Source: an uncultured Aquimarina sp.
GTDB lineage: Bacteria > Bacteroidota > Bacteroidia > Flavobacteriales > Flavobacteriaceae
Assembly: GCA_947498705.1 (NCBI GenBank)
Contig: CANMLW010000004.1
Span: 124,001 to 188,000, forward strand
Reading direction: 5' to 3'
Length of the DNA: 64,000 bases
The translations under genes were made by a program, and so were the position numbers. Below, in pieces: positions 9,812 through 19,998 of the stretch. Under the pieces are notes generated by a model. That model did no database searches. It was not told where the DNA came from and worked only from the letters and a program-made list of their open reading frames with translations. Numbering within the stretch: position 1 is the first letter of the stretch; each line of letters begins with the position of its first letter.

Positions 9812-11148
9812 TACGCTACTGCTTTACGATTTTTACCAGTTTTCATTAGCCCATCATAGTGTCTGTTCAACAAGTATGAATTAACCTGTTGCATTGTATC
9901 GATTGCAACTCCCACCATAATAAGTAAAGATGTACCTCCGAAAAACAATGCCCATCCTTGTTGCACATTCAACAATTTAACCGCAATTGCAGGGAAAATC
10001 GCTATCAATGCCAAGAATATTGACCCTGGTAATGTAATCTGTGACATGATTCTATCCAGATATTCAGAAGTTTCACTACCTGGTCGAATTCCTGGTATAA
10101 AACCTCCACTACGCTTTAAATCATCAGCCATTTTATTGGTTGGTACTGTAATTGCCGTATAAAAATACGTAAATACAATGATCAACAATGCAAACACTAC
10201 ATTATACCAAAATCCAAAAATATCACTAAATGCCGCTACAATACCTTGTGAGGTTTCAGAATCAGATAATCCTGCTACCGCCGCTGGTACAAACATAATC
10301 GCTTGCGCAAATATAATTGGCATTACACCAGAAGCATTTAATTTTAACGGAATATACTGACGTGATCCAAAAACATTTTTCTCATAACCACCACTAGCAG
10401 TTCTTCTAGCATACTGAACTGGTATCTGACGAACCGCCATCACCAATAAAACAGAAGCTAAAATAATTACAAACCAGATTACTAATTCGATTAGAACCAT
10501 GATCATTCCACCTCCATCACCAGAAACTCGTGATGAAAAGTTTTGTACAAATGACTGTGGTAAAGTGGCAATAATACCCACCATAATCAATAAGGAAATA
10601 CCATTACCGATACCTTTATCTGTAATCTTCTCTCCCAGCCACATTGCAAAAATACAACCGGTAGAAATTATGATAACAGACGACACAACAAAAACTGTTT
10701 GGTTTGGAATCACAAATGCTTCAGCAGGCAGAGTAGCAAATAAGTTATAAATATACCCTGGTCCTTGAACCAACGTAATAGCAATAGTTAACCAACGTGT
10801 AATTTGATTAATCTTTTTTCTACCACTTTCTCCTTCTTTTTGCAACTTTTGTAAATAAGGAATTGCTATTCCCATTAACTGCACTACAATTGAAGCTGAT
10901 ATATAAGGCATAATACCCAGTGCAAAAACAGAAGCATTAGCAAATGCTCCTCCTGTAAATGCATTTAACAAACCTAATAATCCATCTTGGGTTTGTGTTC
11001 CTAAATTTGCCAGTTCTGATGCGTCTACTCCTGGAAGTACTATTTGCGCTCCAAATCGATATACCAAAAGTAATCCTAGCGTAACCAAGATTCTATTCTT
11101 TAGTTCTTCGATCTTCCAAATATTCTTTATTGTGTCAATGAATTTCAT
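9811..11148 (-). CDS. secY: Protein translocase subunit SecY
   Basis: Central pore of the Sec translocon in the inner membrane. The 445-residue sequence has about ten hydrophobic segments, with the family signatures [20 protein letters not shown] followed by YISASI, and the cytoplasmic loops that bind the ribosome and SecA. The second cytoplasmic half holds [15 protein letters not shown]. It lies between rplO (10 nt) and infA (1-nt overlap), as in other spc operons. The basic C-terminus RKAVA ends without extension. Confidence 0.98.
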   Translation of the reverse strand: MKFIDTIKNIWKIEELKNRILVTLGLLLVYRFGAQIVLPGVDASELANLGTQTQDGLLGLLNAFTGGAFANASVFALGIMPYISASIVVQLMGIAIPYLQKLQKEGESGRKKINQITRWLTIAITLVQGPGYIYNLFATLPAEAFVIPNQTVFVVSSVIIISTGCIFAMWLGEKITDKGIGNGISLLIMVGIIATLPQSFVQNFSSRVSGDGGGMIMVLIELVIWFVIILASVLLVMAVRQIPVQYARRTASGGYEKNVFGSRQYIPLKLNASGVMPIIFAQAIMFVPAAVAGLSDSETSQGIVAAFSDIFGFWYNVVFALLIIVFTYFYTAITVPTNKMADDLKRSGGFIPGIRPGSETSEYLDRIMSQITLPGSIFLALIAIFPAIAVKLLNVQQGWALFFGGTSLLIMVGVAIDTMQQVNSYLLNRHYDGLMKTGKNRKAVA

Positions 11149-11158
11149 GAATTGTCTA

Positions 11159-11611
11159 TTATAAGGTTACTGCTTCACCACCTGCTGCTTCTATAGCTGC
11201 TTTTGCAGTGGCTGTGAATTTATGAGCTGAAACTTTTAACTTTGCTTTCAATTCACCTCTTCCCAATATCTTAACCAAATCATTCTTTCCAGCAAGACGT
11301 GTTGTCAACAGTACATCAAGATCAACGGTATCTGTTATTTTACCATCGTCTACAAGTTTTTGTAGGGTATCAAGGTTTACACCTTGATACTCTTTTCTGT
11401 TAATATTCTTGAAACCAAATTTTGGTACACGTCTTTGTAGTGGCATTTGTCCACCTTCGAAACCGATCTTTTTAGAATATCCAGAACGTGACTTTGCTCC
11501 TTTATGACCACGAGTAGCAGTTCCTCCTTTTCCAGAACCCTGTCCACGACCTACTCGCTTACTATTATTTTTTACCGAACCTGCAGCAGGTTTTAAGTTA
11601 CTTAAATCCAT
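11159..11611 (-). CDS. rplO: 50S ribosomal protein L15
   Basis: L15 is a late-assembling 23S rRNA binder. The N-terminal glycine-rich extension (RVGRGQGSGKGGTATRGHKG, then FEGGQMPLQRRVPKFGF) is the part that threads into rRNA. The C-terminal globular half contains VSAHKFTATAKAAIEAAGG. It has 150 residues. It stands in the rpmD-rplO-secY order with 9-10 nt spacers. Confidence 0.97.
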   Translation of the reverse strand: MDLSNLKPAAGSVKNNSKRVGRGQGSGKGGTATRGHKGAKSRSGYSKKIGFEGGQMPLQRRVPKFGFKNINRKEYQGVNLDTLQKLVDDGKITDTVDLDVLLTTRLAGKNDLVKILGRGELKAKLKVSAHKFTATAKAAIEAAGGEAVTL

Positions 11612-11620
11612 GTGCTTTTA

Positions 11621-11800
11621 TTATTTTGTTTCTATAGAAACTAAATGTTTAACTTTATTTACCATCCCAAGGATATTAGGAGTATCATCATGCTCCACAA
11701 CCTGGCCGATCTTTTTAAGACCTAGAGCCTCTAGGGTTCTCTTTTGTCTTTGAGTACGGTTAATCGCACTTTTTACTTTAGTAATTTTAATCTTTGCCAT
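11621..11800 (-). CDS. rpmD: 50S ribosomal protein L30
   Basis: Translated by hand from the minus strand: 59 residues starting MAKIKITKVKSAINRTQRQK, continuing RTLEALGLKKIGQVVEH, and ending HLVSIETK. This is the short bacterial L30, a ferredoxin-like fold on the 50S surface. It begins 11 nt after rpsE and ends 9 nt before rplO, exactly the spc-operon position. The ATG at 11800 is the only suitable start. Confidence 0.95.
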   Translation of the reverse strand: MAKIKITKVKSAINRTQRQKRTLEALGLKKIGQVVEHDDTPNILGMVNKVKHLVSIETK

Positions 11801-11811
11801 CGTTCCTGAAT

Positions 11812-12336
11812 TTATCCTTTAAACACTTTTTCTAGTGAAATCCCTCTTTGAACCGCTACCTGTTGTGCGCTACGCATTTGTAACAATGCATCAAAAGTAG
11901 CCTTCACCACATTGTGCGGGTTAGAAGATCCCTGGTTTTTAGAAAGTACATCATGTACCCCTACAGACTCCAATACAGCACGTATTGCTCCACCAGCTAT
12001 TACCCCGGTACCTGTTGCGGCAGGCATAAGCAATACTCTTGCTCCACCGTACTTACCTTTTTGTTCATGAGGTAATGTTCCTTTATGTAATGGTATACGA
12101 ACTAAATTCTTTTTTGCATCTTCTACTGCCTTAGCGATAGCTTCTGCCACCTCTTTAGATTTACCTAAACCATGACCTACCACACCGTTTTCATCTCCTA
12201 CAACAACGATAGCCGAGAAACCAAATGCTCTACCACCTTTTGTTACTTTAGTTACACGTTGCACGCCAACTAAACGATCTTTTAATTCAAGTCCACTTGG
12301 CTTTACTAATTCTGCGTTTTTATATTTTTGATACAT
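11812..12336 (-). CDS. rpsE: 30S ribosomal protein S5
   Basis: S5 helps form the mRNA entry helicase and tunes decoding accuracy. The double-stranded-RNA-binding N-terminal domain contains [20 protein letters not shown] followed by [17 protein letters not shown]. The C-terminal S5 fold contains [14 protein letters not shown]. It has 174 residues. The start [10 protein letters not shown] at 12336 lies 6 nt after rplR. Confidence 0.97.
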   Translation of the reverse strand: MYQKYKNAELVKPSGLELKDRLVGVQRVTKVTKGGRAFGFSAIVVVGDENGVVGHGLGKSKEVAEAIAKAVEDAKKNLVRIPLHKGTLPHEQKGKYGGARVLLMPAATGTGVIAGGAIRAVLESVGVHDVLSKNQGSSNPHNVVKATFDALLQMRSAQQVAVQRGISLEKVFKG

Positions 12337-12342
12337 AATTTC

Positions 12343-12699
12343 TTAGAATTTTAGTCCTGCTTCTCTAGCACCTTCTGCTAATGATTTTACTCTACCATGG
12401 TATAAATAACCTCCTCTATCGAAAGATATTGTTTCTATACCGGCTTTCTTAGCTTTTTCAGCAAGTGCTTTACCTACCAAGTTTGCCTTTTCTATTTTAT
12501 TTCCTGTTGCCGAAGCAATGTCTTTATCTCTTGAAGAAGCTGCACTGATAGTTTTACCAGTTACGTCATCTATGATTTGCGCATAGATTTCTTTGTTACT
12601 TCTATAAACAGACAATCTAGGACGTTGTTCTGTACCGCTTACATTACCACGGATACGCTTTCTTATCTTTAATCTTCTTAATTCTTTTGAGAATGCCAT
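12343..12699 (-). CDS. rplR: 50S ribosomal protein L18
   Basis: L18 binds 5S rRNA and joins it to 23S rRNA in the central protuberance. The sequence shows [20 protein letters not shown] and [17 protein letters not shown], and ends [20 protein letters not shown] followed by EAGLKF. At 118 residues it is full length, with 11-nt and 6-nt spacers to rplF and rpsE. Confidence 0.97.
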   Translation of the reverse strand: MAFSKELRRLKIRKRIRGNVSGTEQRPRLSVYRSNKEIYAQIIDDVTGKTISAASSRDKDIASATGNKIEKANLVGKALAEKAKKAGIETISFDRGGYLYHGRVKSLAEGAREAGLKF

Positions 12700-12710
12700 A
12701 ACGATAGTTA

Positions 12711-13253
12711 TTATGCAGATTTACCTGCTTTTCTTCTTAATTGTTCTCCTACGAATTTAATTCCTTTCCCTTTATAAGGTTCTGGTTTACGGAAGCCTCT
12801 AATTTTAGCTGCTACCTGTCCAACCAATTGCTTATCATGAGAAGTTAATTTTACGATAGGGTTTTTACCTTTTTCTGAAATAGTTTCAACTTTGACCTCT
12901 GGAGCTATGTCCAATACTATGTTATGAGAGAATCCTAAAGCCAAATCTAATTTTTGACCTTGATTAGATGCTCTATAACCCACACCAACCAATTCTAACT
13001 CCTTAGTAAATCCTGTTGAAACACCATTAACCATATTATCTATCAACGCTCGATATAAACCGTGCTTTGCTTTATGATCTTTGGCATCACTAGGTCTTTC
13101 TAAAACTACCTGACCTTCTTCTACTTTCACATCGATACTATCGATCTCTTGAGAAAGCTCTCCTAATTTTCCTTTAACAGTAACAACATTACCTGTCACT
13201 TCAACAGTGACACCAGACGGAATAGTTACTGGATTTTTTCCTATTCTTGACAT
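12711..13253 (-). CDS. rplF: 50S ribosomal protein L6
   Basis: L6 lies near the GTPase centre and the base of the L7/L12 stalk. It contains two repeats of the L6 fold: [18 protein letters not shown] in the first and [19 protein letters not shown] in the second, ending with the signature [20 protein letters not shown]. Its 180 residues are typical. It lies between rpsH and rplR in spc order. Confidence 0.97.
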   Translation of the reverse strand: MSRIGKNPVTIPSGVTVEVTGNVVTVKGKLGELSQEIDSIDVKVEEGQVVLERPSDAKDHKAKHGLYRALIDNMVNGVSTGFTKELELVGVGYRASNQGQKLDLALGFSHNIVLDIAPEVKVETISEKGKNPIVKLTSHDKQLVGQVAAKIRGFRKPEPYKGKGIKFVGEQLRRKAGKSA

Positions 13254-13274
13254 TTCTTTTGTCCTTTTATACTG

Positions 13275-13673
13275 TTAATATACGTAACAAAGTACTTCAC
13301 CACCTACATTCTCTTGCTTTGCGCGTTTACCGGTCATTACACCATGAGAAGTAGAAACTATCGCTACACCTAAACCGTTTAGAATTCTTGGAATTTCGCT
13401 TGATCCAGCATACTTACGTAAACCTGGCTTACTTATTCTTTGTAATTCTTTAATAACTGGTTCTTTAGTCAACTTATCGTACTTAAGTGCGATTTTGATA
13501 GTACCTTGTGTTGTATTATCTTCAAATTTATAACTTAAAATATAACCCTGATCGAATAATATTTTAGTGATCTCTTTTTTAACCTTCGATGCTGGTATCT
13601 CAACAACTCTATGTTGAGCACTATTTGCATTACGAATTCTGGTTAAATAATCTGCAATAGGATCTGTATTCAT
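13275..13673 (-). CDS. rpsH: 30S ribosomal protein S8
   Basis: S8 is a primary 16S rRNA binder in the 30S platform and, in E. coli, the translational repressor of the spc operon. I start at ATG 13673, giving MNTDPIADYLTRIRNA and 132 residues. The frame stays open upstream to a TTG at 13730, but that adds 19 unrelated residues across a hairpin. The C-terminal signature STSHGVMTGKRAKQENVGGE and CYVY is intact. The 73-nt spacer ahead of it is long for this cluster and strongly structured. Confidence 0.95.
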   Translation of the reverse strand: MNTDPIADYLTRIRNANSAQHRVVEIPASKVKKEITKILFDQGYILSYKFEDNTTQGTIKIALKYDKLTKEPVIKELQRISKPGLRKYAGSSEIPRILNGLGVAIVSTSHGVMTGKRAKQENVGGEVLCYVY

Positions 13674-13687
13674 TGTATTTAATTTAT

Positions 13688-13728
13688 GGTTTTGGTTTTC
13701 GGCCGAAAAAACGACCGAACCTGAAACC
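13688..13728 (-). promoter_or_regulatory. Hairpin in the rpsH (S8) leader
   Basis: The 73-nt rpsN-rpsH spacer contains imperfectly complementary arms (13688-13702 and 13715-13728, GGTTTCAGGTTCGG type). Overlapping them is a perfect palindrome, TTTTCGGCCGAAAA, at 13696-13709. Neighbouring spacers are 2-21 nt. An S8-binding or processing structure is possible but not shown. Confidence 0.45.
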
Positions 13729-13746
13729 AATTAATTTTCTTTATTA

Positions 13747-14016
13747 TTACCAACTAGCTTTTGTTACTCCCGGAATTAATCCTTTGTTCGCCATTTCTCT
13801 AAATGTAACACGAGAAATTCCAAACTGACGCATATATCCTTTTGGTCTTCCTGTAAGTTTACATCTATTGTGTTTACGAACAGGTGAAGCGTTTTTTGGC
13901 AATTTCTGTAACGCTTCATAATCACCAGCTTCTTTTAAAGCTTTGCGTTTTTCTGCGTATTTAGCAACAGTTTTAGCTCTCTTCACCTCACGGGCTTTCA
14001 TTGATTCTTTAGCCAT
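13747..14016 (-). CDS. rpsN: 30S ribosomal protein S14
   Basis: S14 sits in the 30S head. This 89-residue protein is the longer, zinc-free type: [20 protein letters not shown] has one Cys and lacks the CxxC pairs of the short zinc form. The C-terminus [18 protein letters not shown] is standard. It starts 2 nt after rplE. Confidence 0.97.
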   Translation of the reverse strand: MAKESMKAREVKRAKTVAKYAEKRKALKEAGDYEALQKLPKNASPVRKHNRCKLTGRPKGYMRQFGISRVTFREMANKGLIPGVTKASW

Positions 14017-14018
14017 AA

Positions 14019-14570
14019 TTAATTCTTTTTAAAAGGTAATCCTAGTTCGGTTAACAATGATTTTGCTTCTTTATCAGTATTTGCAGAAGTTTCGAATGTA
14101 ATATTCATACCAGCAATCTTATTTACCTTATCGATATCGATCTCTGGAAAAATAATTTGTTCAGTAATCCCTAATGAGTAATTACCTCTACCGTCAAAAC
14201 CTGTTGCTTTAATCCCTCCAAAGTCTCTAACTCGTGGTAAAGCCGAAGTAATTAAACGATCTAAAAATTCATACATTCTTTCTCCTCTTAACGTAACTTT
14301 TGCACCAATTGGCATTCCTTTACGTAATTTGAAAGTAGCGACGTCTTTTTTAGAAATCGTAGGTACCGCTTTTTGACCAGTGATTGTAGTTAACTCATCT
14401 ACTGCATGTTCGATCAACTTCTTATCAGCCACAGCTGCTCCAACACCTCTACTTAAAACAATTTTCTTAAGTTTTGGCACTTGCATTACATTACTATAGC
14501 TAAATTCTTCTGTAAGAGCAGACACTACTCGGTCTTTATACTCTTGTTTTAATCTTGGTATATAAGCCAT
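14019..14570 (-). CDS. rplE: 50S ribosomal protein L5
   Basis: L5 binds 5S rRNA and contacts the P-site tRNA in the central protuberance. Signatures are [38 protein letters not shown] and [20 protein letters not shown] followed by FPEID. It has 183 residues. There are 2-nt gaps on both sides (rplX and rpsN), suggesting translational coupling. Confidence 0.97.
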   Translation of the reverse strand: MAYIPRLKQEYKDRVVSALTEEFSYSNVMQVPKLKKIVLSRGVGAAVADKKLIEHAVDELTTITGQKAVPTISKKDVATFKLRKGMPIGAKVTLRGERMYEFLDRLITSALPRVRDFGGIKATGFDGRGNYSLGITEQIIFPEIDIDKVNKIAGMNITFETSANTDKEAKSLLTELGLPFKKN

Positions 14571-14572
14571 AA

Positions 14573-14884
14573 CTATATTACTTCATTAGATTTTTTAGCA
14601 AATCTTACTTTCTTATCACCTTCTACTCTATATCCAACTCTTGTTGTTTCTCCTTTAGAAGTCAACAATGATAAGTTAGAAATATGAATAGGAGCTTCTT
14701 TTTTCACAATTCCACCTTGTGGATTTGTTGCACTAGGCTTTTGGTGTTTTGAAACTAAGTTCACACCTTCTACAATCGCCTTGTTTACATCTTTCAATAC
14801 TTTTTGTACTGTACCTTCCTGACCTTTATTGTCTCCGGCTATAACACGTACTGTATCTCCTGATTTGATTTTTAGCTTTGTCAT
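14573..14884 (-). CDS. rplX: 50S ribosomal protein L24
   Basis: L24 initiates 50S assembly. The KOW motif is present at the N-terminus: [20 protein letters not shown] and TVQKVL. The middle segment [20 protein letters not shown] followed by IHISNL is standard. It has 103 residues and lies between rplN (13 nt) and rplE (2 nt). Confidence 0.97.
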   Translation of the reverse strand: MTKLKIKSGDTVRVIAGDNKGQEGTVQKVLKDVNKAIVEGVNLVSKHQKPSATNPQGGIVKKEAPIHISNLSLLTSKGETTRVGYRVEGDKKVRFAKKSNEVI

Positions 14885-14897
14885 CTTTACAAATGTT

Positions 14898-15266
14898 TTA
14901 AAGCACTTCTGGCGCTAGTGAAACAATCTTCATGAATTGCTTATCACGAAGTTCTCTTGCAACAGGACCAAATACACGAGTTCCTCTCATTTCTCCTGCA
15001 GGGTTCAAAAGAACACATGCATTATCATCGAAACGGATGTATGAACCATCTGGTCTGCGCACTTCTTTTTTGGTACGAACTACAACTGCAGTAGAAACTG
15101 CTCCTTTTTTAATGTTTCCATTTGGAGTTGCTTCTTTTACACTGACAACTATTTTGTCTCCTACAGAGGCGTATCTTCTTCCTGTACCACCTAAAACACG
15201 AATAACTAAAACTTCTTTACCACCTGTGTTATCGGCTACTTTTAATCTAGACTCTTGTTGTACCAT
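14898..15266 (-). CDS. rplN: 50S ribosomal protein L14
   Basis: L14 forms part of the intersubunit surface. [20 protein letters not shown], then [36 protein letters not shown] and the end [20 protein letters not shown] match the family throughout. It has 122 residues and a 2-nt spacer after rpsQ. Confidence 0.98.
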   Translation of the reverse strand: MVQQESRLKVADNTGGKEVLVIRVLGGTGRRYASVGDKIVVSVKEATPNGNIKKGAVSTAVVVRTKKEVRRPDGSYIRFDDNACVLLNPAGEMRGTRVFGPVARELRDKQFMKIVSLAPEVL

Positions 15267-15268
15267 AA

Positions 15269-15526
15269 TTACTTCGCTCTTTCAATTACTTCTACTAATC
15301 TCCAGCATTTGGTTTTACTCATAGGTCTTGTTTCCATGATCTTTACAGTATCACCAATGTTGCAATCGTTTTTCTCGTCGTGTGCAACGTATTTTTTCGT
15401 TTTTAACACGAACTTTCCGTACATAGGGTGTTTTACTTTTTTCACCTCAGAAACCACAATTGATTTCTGCATTTTGTTACTAGTAACAACACCTATACGC
15501 TCTTTTCTTAAATTTCTTTTTTCCAT
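15269..15526 (-). CDS. rpsQ: 30S ribosomal protein S17
   Basis: S17 is a primary 16S rRNA binder of the 30S body with an OB fold. Signatures are [39 protein letters not shown] and [20 protein letters not shown]. It has 85 residues and sits between rpmC and rplN in standard order. Confidence 0.97.
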   Translation of the reverse strand: MEKRNLRKERIGVVTSNKMQKSIVVSEVKKVKHPMYGKFVLKTKKYVAHDEKNDCNIGDTVKIMETRPMSKTKCWRLVEVIERAK

Positions 15527-15538
15527 CTTTCAGCAGAA

Positions 15539-15733
15539 TTAACCGTTTAATTCTCTTTTTGTTAGCTCTGTAGCTATTCTTGCGATAGATCTTCTTACTT
15601 TACGTAATTGTAAAGGGTTTTCTAACGGAGACATAGCGTGAGCCATTTTTAAATCTGAATACGCTTTTTGCGATTTACCAAGCTCTTCTCTTAATTCAGC
15701 TTCAGACGCTTTACTTACTTCTGATTGTTTCAT
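15539..15733 (-). CDS. rpmC: 50S ribosomal protein L29
   Basis: L29 is a small helical hairpin near the tunnel exit that helps recruit trigger factor and SRP. The 64-residue protein contains MKQSEVSKASEAELREELG and NPLQLRKVRRSIARIATELT. It lies 13 nt after rplP and 12 nt before rpsQ. Confidence 0.96.
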   Translation of the reverse strand: MKQSEVSKASEAELREELGKSQKAYSDLKMAHAMSPLENPLQLRKVRRSIARIATELTKRELNG

Positions 15734-15746
15734 AATCTCTCAAATA

Positions 15747-16166
15747 TTAAGCTTGATAATCTCTAGCTACGATAAACTTAGTTTTTACAGGAAGTTTTTG
15801 AGCCGCCAGACGTAATGCTTCTTTAGCAACCTCATGAGGCACTCCACTTATTTCAAATAATATTCTTCCTGGTTTTACCACTGCTGCCCAATATTCTACA
15901 GCACCTTTTCCTTTACCCATACGTACTTCAAGAGGCTTTTTTGTAATTGGCTTGTCTGGGAATATTTTAATCCACAGAGATCCCTCTCTTTTCATATAAC
16001 GAGTAGCAGAAATACGAGCTGCTTCTATCTGCCTTGCAGTAATAAAACATGAATCTAATGCTTTAATTCCGAAAGTACCATTTGAAAGTGTATGTCCTCT
16101 TTGAGAAAGACCTTTCATACGTCCTTTTTGTTGTTTACGGAATTTTGTTCTTTTAGGCTGTAACAT
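15747..16166 (-). CDS. rplP: 50S ribosomal protein L16
   Basis: L16 contacts the A-site tRNA and 5S rRNA region. [19 protein letters not shown], the signature [20 protein letters not shown], and [20 protein letters not shown] are all intact. The Arg of the KGRMKG loop, hydroxylated in some bacteria, is present. It has 139 residues. Confidence 0.98.
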   Translation of the reverse strand: MLQPKRTKFRKQQKGRMKGLSQRGHTLSNGTFGIKALDSCFITARQIEAARISATRYMKREGSLWIKIFPDKPITKKPLEVRMGKGKGAVEYWAAVVKPGRILFEISGVPHEVAKEALRLAAQKLPVKTKFIVARDYQA

Positions 16167-16186
16167 TGTTAATTTACTTTAAAAAA

Positions 16187-16912
16187 TTACTTTCTACGAC
16201 GTGATTTATTGTTTCCACCACTTCGTCCACCTCTGTCGCTCTTTCCTTGTTTTTTGGATAAACCAACTAATGGAGAAAGCTCTCTTTTACCATACACTTC
16301 GCCTTTCATGATCCACACTTTAACGCCTAATCTACCATAAGTAGTATGCGCTTCTACTAAAGCATAATCTATGTCAGCTCTAAATGTTGATAAAGGAATA
16401 CGACCTTCTTTATAAGACTCTGTACGTGCCATTTCTGCCCCGTTCAAACGTCCCGAAATCTGGATTTTAATACCCTCTGCATTCATTCTCATCGCTGCTG
16501 CAATAGCCATCTTGATAGCACGACGATATGAAATACGACCTTCAATTTGTCTTGCAACACTTGATCCCACTAAAAATGCATCAAGTTCAGGTCTTTTGAT
16601 TTCAAAAATATTGATCTGTACTTCTTTATCAGTAATTTTTTTAAGCTCTTCTTTTAACTTGTCTACCTCTTGTCCACCTTTCCCGATAATAATACCAGGT
16701 CTAGCAGTAGTGATAGTAACGGTTACAAGTTTAAGCGTACGCTCAATAATTACTCTAGATACACTAGCTTTTGATAAACGTGCGTGTACATACTTTCTAA
16801 TCTTATCGTCTTCGGCAAGCTTGTCACCGTAGTCATTACCTCCGTACCAGTTGGATTCCCATCCTCTGATAATACCAAGGCGATTTCCGATTGGATTTGT
16901 CTTCTGTCCCAT
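16187..16912 (-). CDS. rpsC: 30S ribosomal protein S3
   Basis: S3 lines the mRNA entry channel in the 30S head. [20 protein letters not shown] opens the protein; the KH domain shows [19 protein letters not shown]; the C-terminal domain has [18 protein letters not shown] and [10 protein letters not shown]. It has 241 residues, including a basic [13 protein letters not shown] tail. The gap to rplP is 20 nt. Confidence 0.98.
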   Translation of the reverse strand: MGQKTNPIGNRLGIIRGWESNWYGGNDYGDKLAEDDKIRKYVHARLSKASVSRVIIERTLKLVTVTITTARPGIIIGKGGQEVDKLKEELKKITDKEVQINIFEIKRPELDAFLVGSSVARQIEGRISYRRAIKMAIAAAMRMNAEGIKIQISGRLNGAEMARTESYKEGRIPLSTFRADIDYALVEAHTTYGRLGVKVWIMKGEVYGKRELSPLVGLSKKQGKSDRGGRSGGNNKSRRRK

Positions 16913-16920
16913 AGTCTATA

Positions 16921-17328
16921 TTAGCTTTGTGTATTATTTTTTGCTGCAACCACTATAGTAACGTGGTTAGAGCGTTTTCTTATTCTGTGTGCACGACCCT
17001 GTGGAGCAGGACGAAGTCTTTTTAACATACTTCCTCCATCTACACGAATCTCTTTTACAAAAAGATCTGCATCTTCGATGCTAGCGTCTTCATTTTTCGC
17101 CTGCCAGTTAGCTATTGCCGAAAGCAATAATTTCTCTAAGCGACGTGATGCTTCTTTAGGGCTAAATCTAAGAATGTGAAGCGCCTTTTCAACTTTCTCA
17201 CCACGAACCAAATCCGCAACTAAACGCATTTTTCGAGGTGACGTAGGGCAGTTATTAAGCTTAGCAAAAGCAACTTGCTTTTTCTCTTCTTTAATTCTGT
17301 CTGCCATTTCTCTTTTACGAACTCCCAT
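16921..17328 (-). CDS. rplV: 50S ribosomal protein L22
   Basis: L22 extends a beta-hairpin into the peptide tunnel. [20 protein letters not shown] followed by [12 protein letters not shown] is the start of the conserved core. The tunnel hairpin ([20 protein letters not shown]) has the basic residues whose changes give macrolide resistance elsewhere. I keep the ATG at 17328 ([11 protein letters not shown]), since flavobacterial L22 proteins usually have this extension. It has 135 residues. Confidence 0.96.
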   Translation of the reverse strand: MGVRKREMADRIKEEKKQVAFAKLNNCPTSPRKMRLVADLVRGEKVEKALHILRFSPKEASRRLEKLLLSAIANWQAKNEDASIEDADLFVKEIRVDGGSMLKRLRPAPQGRAHRIRKRSNHVTIVVAAKNNTQS

Positions 17329-17336
17329 GACTTAAA

Positions 17337-17615
17337 TTATTTTTTACCTTTATTTTTAGCACCAGCATGTCCTCTAAAAGATCTTGTTGGCGAAAATTCT
17401 CCTAATTTATGACCCACCATGTTTTCGGTAACATATACCGGTACAAACTGGCGACCATTATGAACTGCAATTGTTTGCCCTACAAAGTCAGGAGTAATCA
17501 TAGATGCTCTTGACCAAGTCTTGATAACAGACTTTTTATTAGCTTCTACATTTGCAGCTACTTTTTTCTCTAACTTATAGTGAACGTAAGGTCCTTTTTT
17601 TAATGAACGTGCCAT
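17337..17615 (-). CDS. rpsS: 30S ribosomal protein S19
   Basis: S19 sits in the 30S head next to S13. [19 protein letters not shown] and the signature [20 protein letters not shown] followed by FRGHAG are complete. It has 92 residues, 6 nt after rplB and 8 nt before rplV. Confidence 0.98.
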   Translation of the reverse strand: MARSLKKGPYVHYKLEKKVAANVEANKKSVIKTWSRASMITPDFVGQTIAVHNGRQFVPVYVTENMVGHKLGEFSPTRSFRGHAGAKNKGKK

Positions 17616-17621
17616 ATCTTA

Positions 17622-18446
17622 TTATTTCTTTCTACGTTCTACAATATACTTATTACTCGCTTTCGTCTTAGAACGGGTTCTGTATCCTTTTGCAGGAAGC
17701 CCTTTTCTAGAACGTGGGTGACCTCCAGAAGAACGTCCTTCTCCACCACCCATTGGATGATCAACAGGGTTCATTGCTACTGGTCTAGTACGCGGTCTAC
17801 GACCTAACCATCTTGTTCTACCGGCTTTTCCTCCAACAATCAACTGATGATCGCTATTAGAAACAGCTCCAACAGTAGCCATACAGTTTACTAGCACCAT
17901 TCTAACTTCACCAGAAGGCAATTTTACCGTAGCAAATTTACCATCTCGCGCCATTAACTGGGCAAATGATCCCGCACTACGAGCCATTACAGCTCCTTGT
18001 CCTGGACGTAACTCTATACAAGATATAATTGTACCTAAAGGAATATCGCTAAGTGGCATTGCGTTTCCAATTTCTGGAGCAACATTATTACCAGAGACAA
18101 CATTTTGTCCCACTTGTAAACCATTTTGAGCGATTACATAACGCTTTTCACCATCTTGATAGTTTAAAAGCGCAATGAATGCAGTTCTGTTCGGATCATA
18201 CTCTATCGATGCAACTGTAGCAGGAATTCCTTGCTTATCTCGTTTAAAATCGATGATACGATACCTTCTTTTATGACCTCCACCTTTATAGCGAATAGTC
18301 ATTTTACCTTGACTGTTTCTACCTCCAGATCTTTTTTTCGGAGCTAATAGACTTTTCTCCGGCTTATCAGTAGTAATTGCGTCAAATCCATTTACTACTC
18401 TAAAACGCTGACCTGGGGTAATTGGTTTTAATTTTCTTACTGACAT
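17622..18446 (-). CDS. rplB: 50S ribosomal protein L2
   Basis: L2 is needed for subunit joining and lies near the peptidyl transferase centre. [38 protein letters not shown] and the C-terminal signature [20 protein letters not shown] are intact, including the conserved His of the last segment. Its 274 residues match the family. Confidence 0.98.
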   Translation of the reverse strand: MSVRKLKPITPGQRFRVVNGFDAITTDKPEKSLLAPKKRSGGRNSQGKMTIRYKGGGHKRRYRIIDFKRDKQGIPATVASIEYDPNRTAFIALLNYQDGEKRYVIAQNGLQVGQNVVSGNNVAPEIGNAMPLSDIPLGTIISCIELRPGQGAVMARSAGSFAQLMARDGKFATVKLPSGEVRMVLVNCMATVGAVSNSDHQLIVGGKAGRTRWLGRRPRTRPVAMNPVDHPMGGGEGRSSGGHPRSRKGLPAKGYRTRSKTKASNKYIVERRKK

Positions 18447-18455
18447 TTTTTAGTC

Positions 18456-18746
18456 TTAAAGATTACTATATAAATCAATTACTTCACCTTCCGCCACCTG
18501 TACAATTGCTTTTTTAATAGCATTTGTTTTACCAGTAACCATTCCCGTTTTTGTATAACGAGTTTTACGTTCTGGGCGGACATTTATTGTTCGAACTTTA
18601 GTAACAGATACACCATAAGCAGCCTCAACCGCTTTTTTGATCTCTACCTTATTCGCTCTTTTATCTACTACAAAACCATAACGATTAAACACTTCGCTGT
18701 CTGCAGTAGCCTTTTCTGTAATAATAGGTTTTATTAAGATACTCAT
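18456..18746 (-). CDS. rplW: 50S ribosomal protein L23
   Basis: L23 marks the tunnel exit and docks trigger factor and SRP. IIKPIITEKATADSE-type opening (ILIKPIITEKATADSEVFNR), then YGFVVDKRANKVEIKKAVE and KVRTINVRPERKTRYTKTG are typical. It has 96 residues and starts 5 nt after rplD. Confidence 0.97.
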   Translation of the reverse strand: MSILIKPIITEKATADSEVFNRYGFVVDKRANKVEIKKAVEAAYGVSVTKVRTINVRPERKTRYTKTGMVTGKTNAIKKAIVQVAEGEVIDLYSNL

Positions 18747-18751
18747 GGCTT

Positions 18752-19381
18752 CTATTTACTTAAATTCGTTTCAATTGCTTTCAAAGAACCTTCTAAAAGC
18801 ACAACATTCCCTGCATTAAGTATCTTGTAAGTACTTAATTCTGAGCTTGTTATAACTTCAGAGCTTTTTAAATTGCGTGACGACAAATATACATTTTTAT
18901 TTGACTCAGCCAACACAAACAAAGATTTTTTGTTTTCTAGTCCTAAAGACTTCAAAACTGCTGTGAAATTCTTCGTTTTTATAGTATCAAAACTAAAGTC
19001 TTCTACAACCGTAATTGCCTTTTCATTTGCTTTAATACTTAACGCAGATTTTCTAGCTAATCTCTTTAAGTTCTTGTTTAATTTAAAAGAGTAGTTACGT
19101 GGTCTAGGACCAAATACTCTACCCCCACCTTTAAAAACAGGAGACTTAATACTACCAGCTCTCGCCGTACCTGTTCCTTTTTGTTTCTTAATCTTTCTTG
19201 TACTACCTACAATCTCTGCTCTTTCCTTAGCCTTATGCGTTCCCTGACGCTGATTAGCTAAATACTGCTTTACATCAAGATAAACAGCATGATTGTTAGG
19301 CTCAATACTAAAAACAGCATCCGAAAGGTTTGCCTTTCTTCCTGTTTCTTTTCCGTTGATATCAATTACCGCTACTTCCAT
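18752..19381 (-). CDS. rplD: 50S ribosomal protein L4
   Basis: L4 lines the peptide tunnel and in E. coli represses the S10 operon. The tunnel-loop segment is present: [20 protein letters not shown] followed by [18 protein letters not shown]. It has 209 residues. Its ATG shares one base with the rplC stop (19381), so translation is probably coupled. Any L4-type control here would have to act on a leader such as the rpsJ-rplC spacer, which is an inference. Confidence 0.97.
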   Translation of the reverse strand: MEVAVIDINGKETGRKANLSDAVFSIEPNNHAVYLDVKQYLANQRQGTHKAKERAEIVGSTRKIKKQKGTGTARAGSIKSPVFKGGGRVFGPRPRNYSFKLNKNLKRLARKSALSIKANEKAITVVEDFSFDTIKTKNFTAVLKSLGLENKKSLFVLAESNKNVYLSSRNLKSSEVITSSELSTYKILNAGNVVLLEGSLKAIETNLSK

Positions 19382-19998
19382 TACTTCTGAATCGTTACGT
19401 AAGCGTTTTTATGTCCAGGAACACATCCCTTCACAACAAGCAAGTTCTTTTCAGGAACCACTTTTAACACTCTTAAGTTTTGAATTTTTACTTGATCTCC
19501 ACCCATTCTTCCTGCCATCTTCATTCCTTTGAAAACTCTTGCAGGATATGATGCAGCACCAATCGAACCTGGAGCTCTTAAACGGTTATGTTGACCATGA
19601 GTTGCCTGACCGACACCACCAAAGTTGTGTCTTTTTACAACCCCTTGAAAACCTTTACCTTTTGAAGTTGCAGAAACATCTACAAATTCTCCTTCGCTAA
19701 AATGCTCTACAGTTACTGTATCACCTAATTTGTACTCCTCTTCAAAACCTTTGAATTCGATAACTTTACGTTTAGCAACAGTTCCTGCTTTTTTAAAGTG
19801 ACCTAAAGCCGCTTTTGTAGCATTTTTGTCTGCTTTGTCATCGAAACCTAATTGAACAGCTTCATAACCATCAACCTCTTCGGTTCTGACTTGGGTAACC
19901 ACGCATGGCCCAGCTTCGATAACTGTACATGGAATATTCTTTCCATTTTCATCGAAAATGCTGGTCATACCGATCTTTTTTCCTATTAACCCAGACAT
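19381..19998 (-). CDS. rplC: 50S ribosomal protein L3
   Basis: L3 is an early-assembling 23S rRNA binder that reaches towards the peptidyl transferase centre. [20 protein letters not shown] opens it. The signature [20 protein letters not shown] followed by HGQ contains the Gln that is methylated in E. coli. It has 205 residues. It is the first gene after the unusual 181-nt structured gap behind rpsJ and probably starts its own transcript. Confidence 0.97.
   Translation of the reverse strand: MSGLIGKKIGMTSIFDENGKNIPCTVIEAGPCVVTQVRTEEVDGYEAVQLGFDDKADKNATKAALGHFKKAGTVAKRKVIEFKGFEEEYKLGDTVTVEHFSEGEFVDVSATSKGKGFQGVVKRHNFGGVGQATHGQHNRLRAPGSIGAASYPARVFKGMKMAGRMGGDQVKIQNLRVLKVVPEKNLLVVKGCVPGHKNAYVTIQK

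Noticed and set aside
13674..13730. Longer N-terminus for S8 starting at 13730
   Set aside because: It needs a TTG start and adds 19 residues unlike any S8, across a hairpin; the ATG at 13673 gives the canonical start.
14932..15324. 130-codon plus-strand frame across rplN
   Set aside because: Shadow of the rplN and rpsQ genes on the other strand; composition follows the antisense of ribosomal genes.
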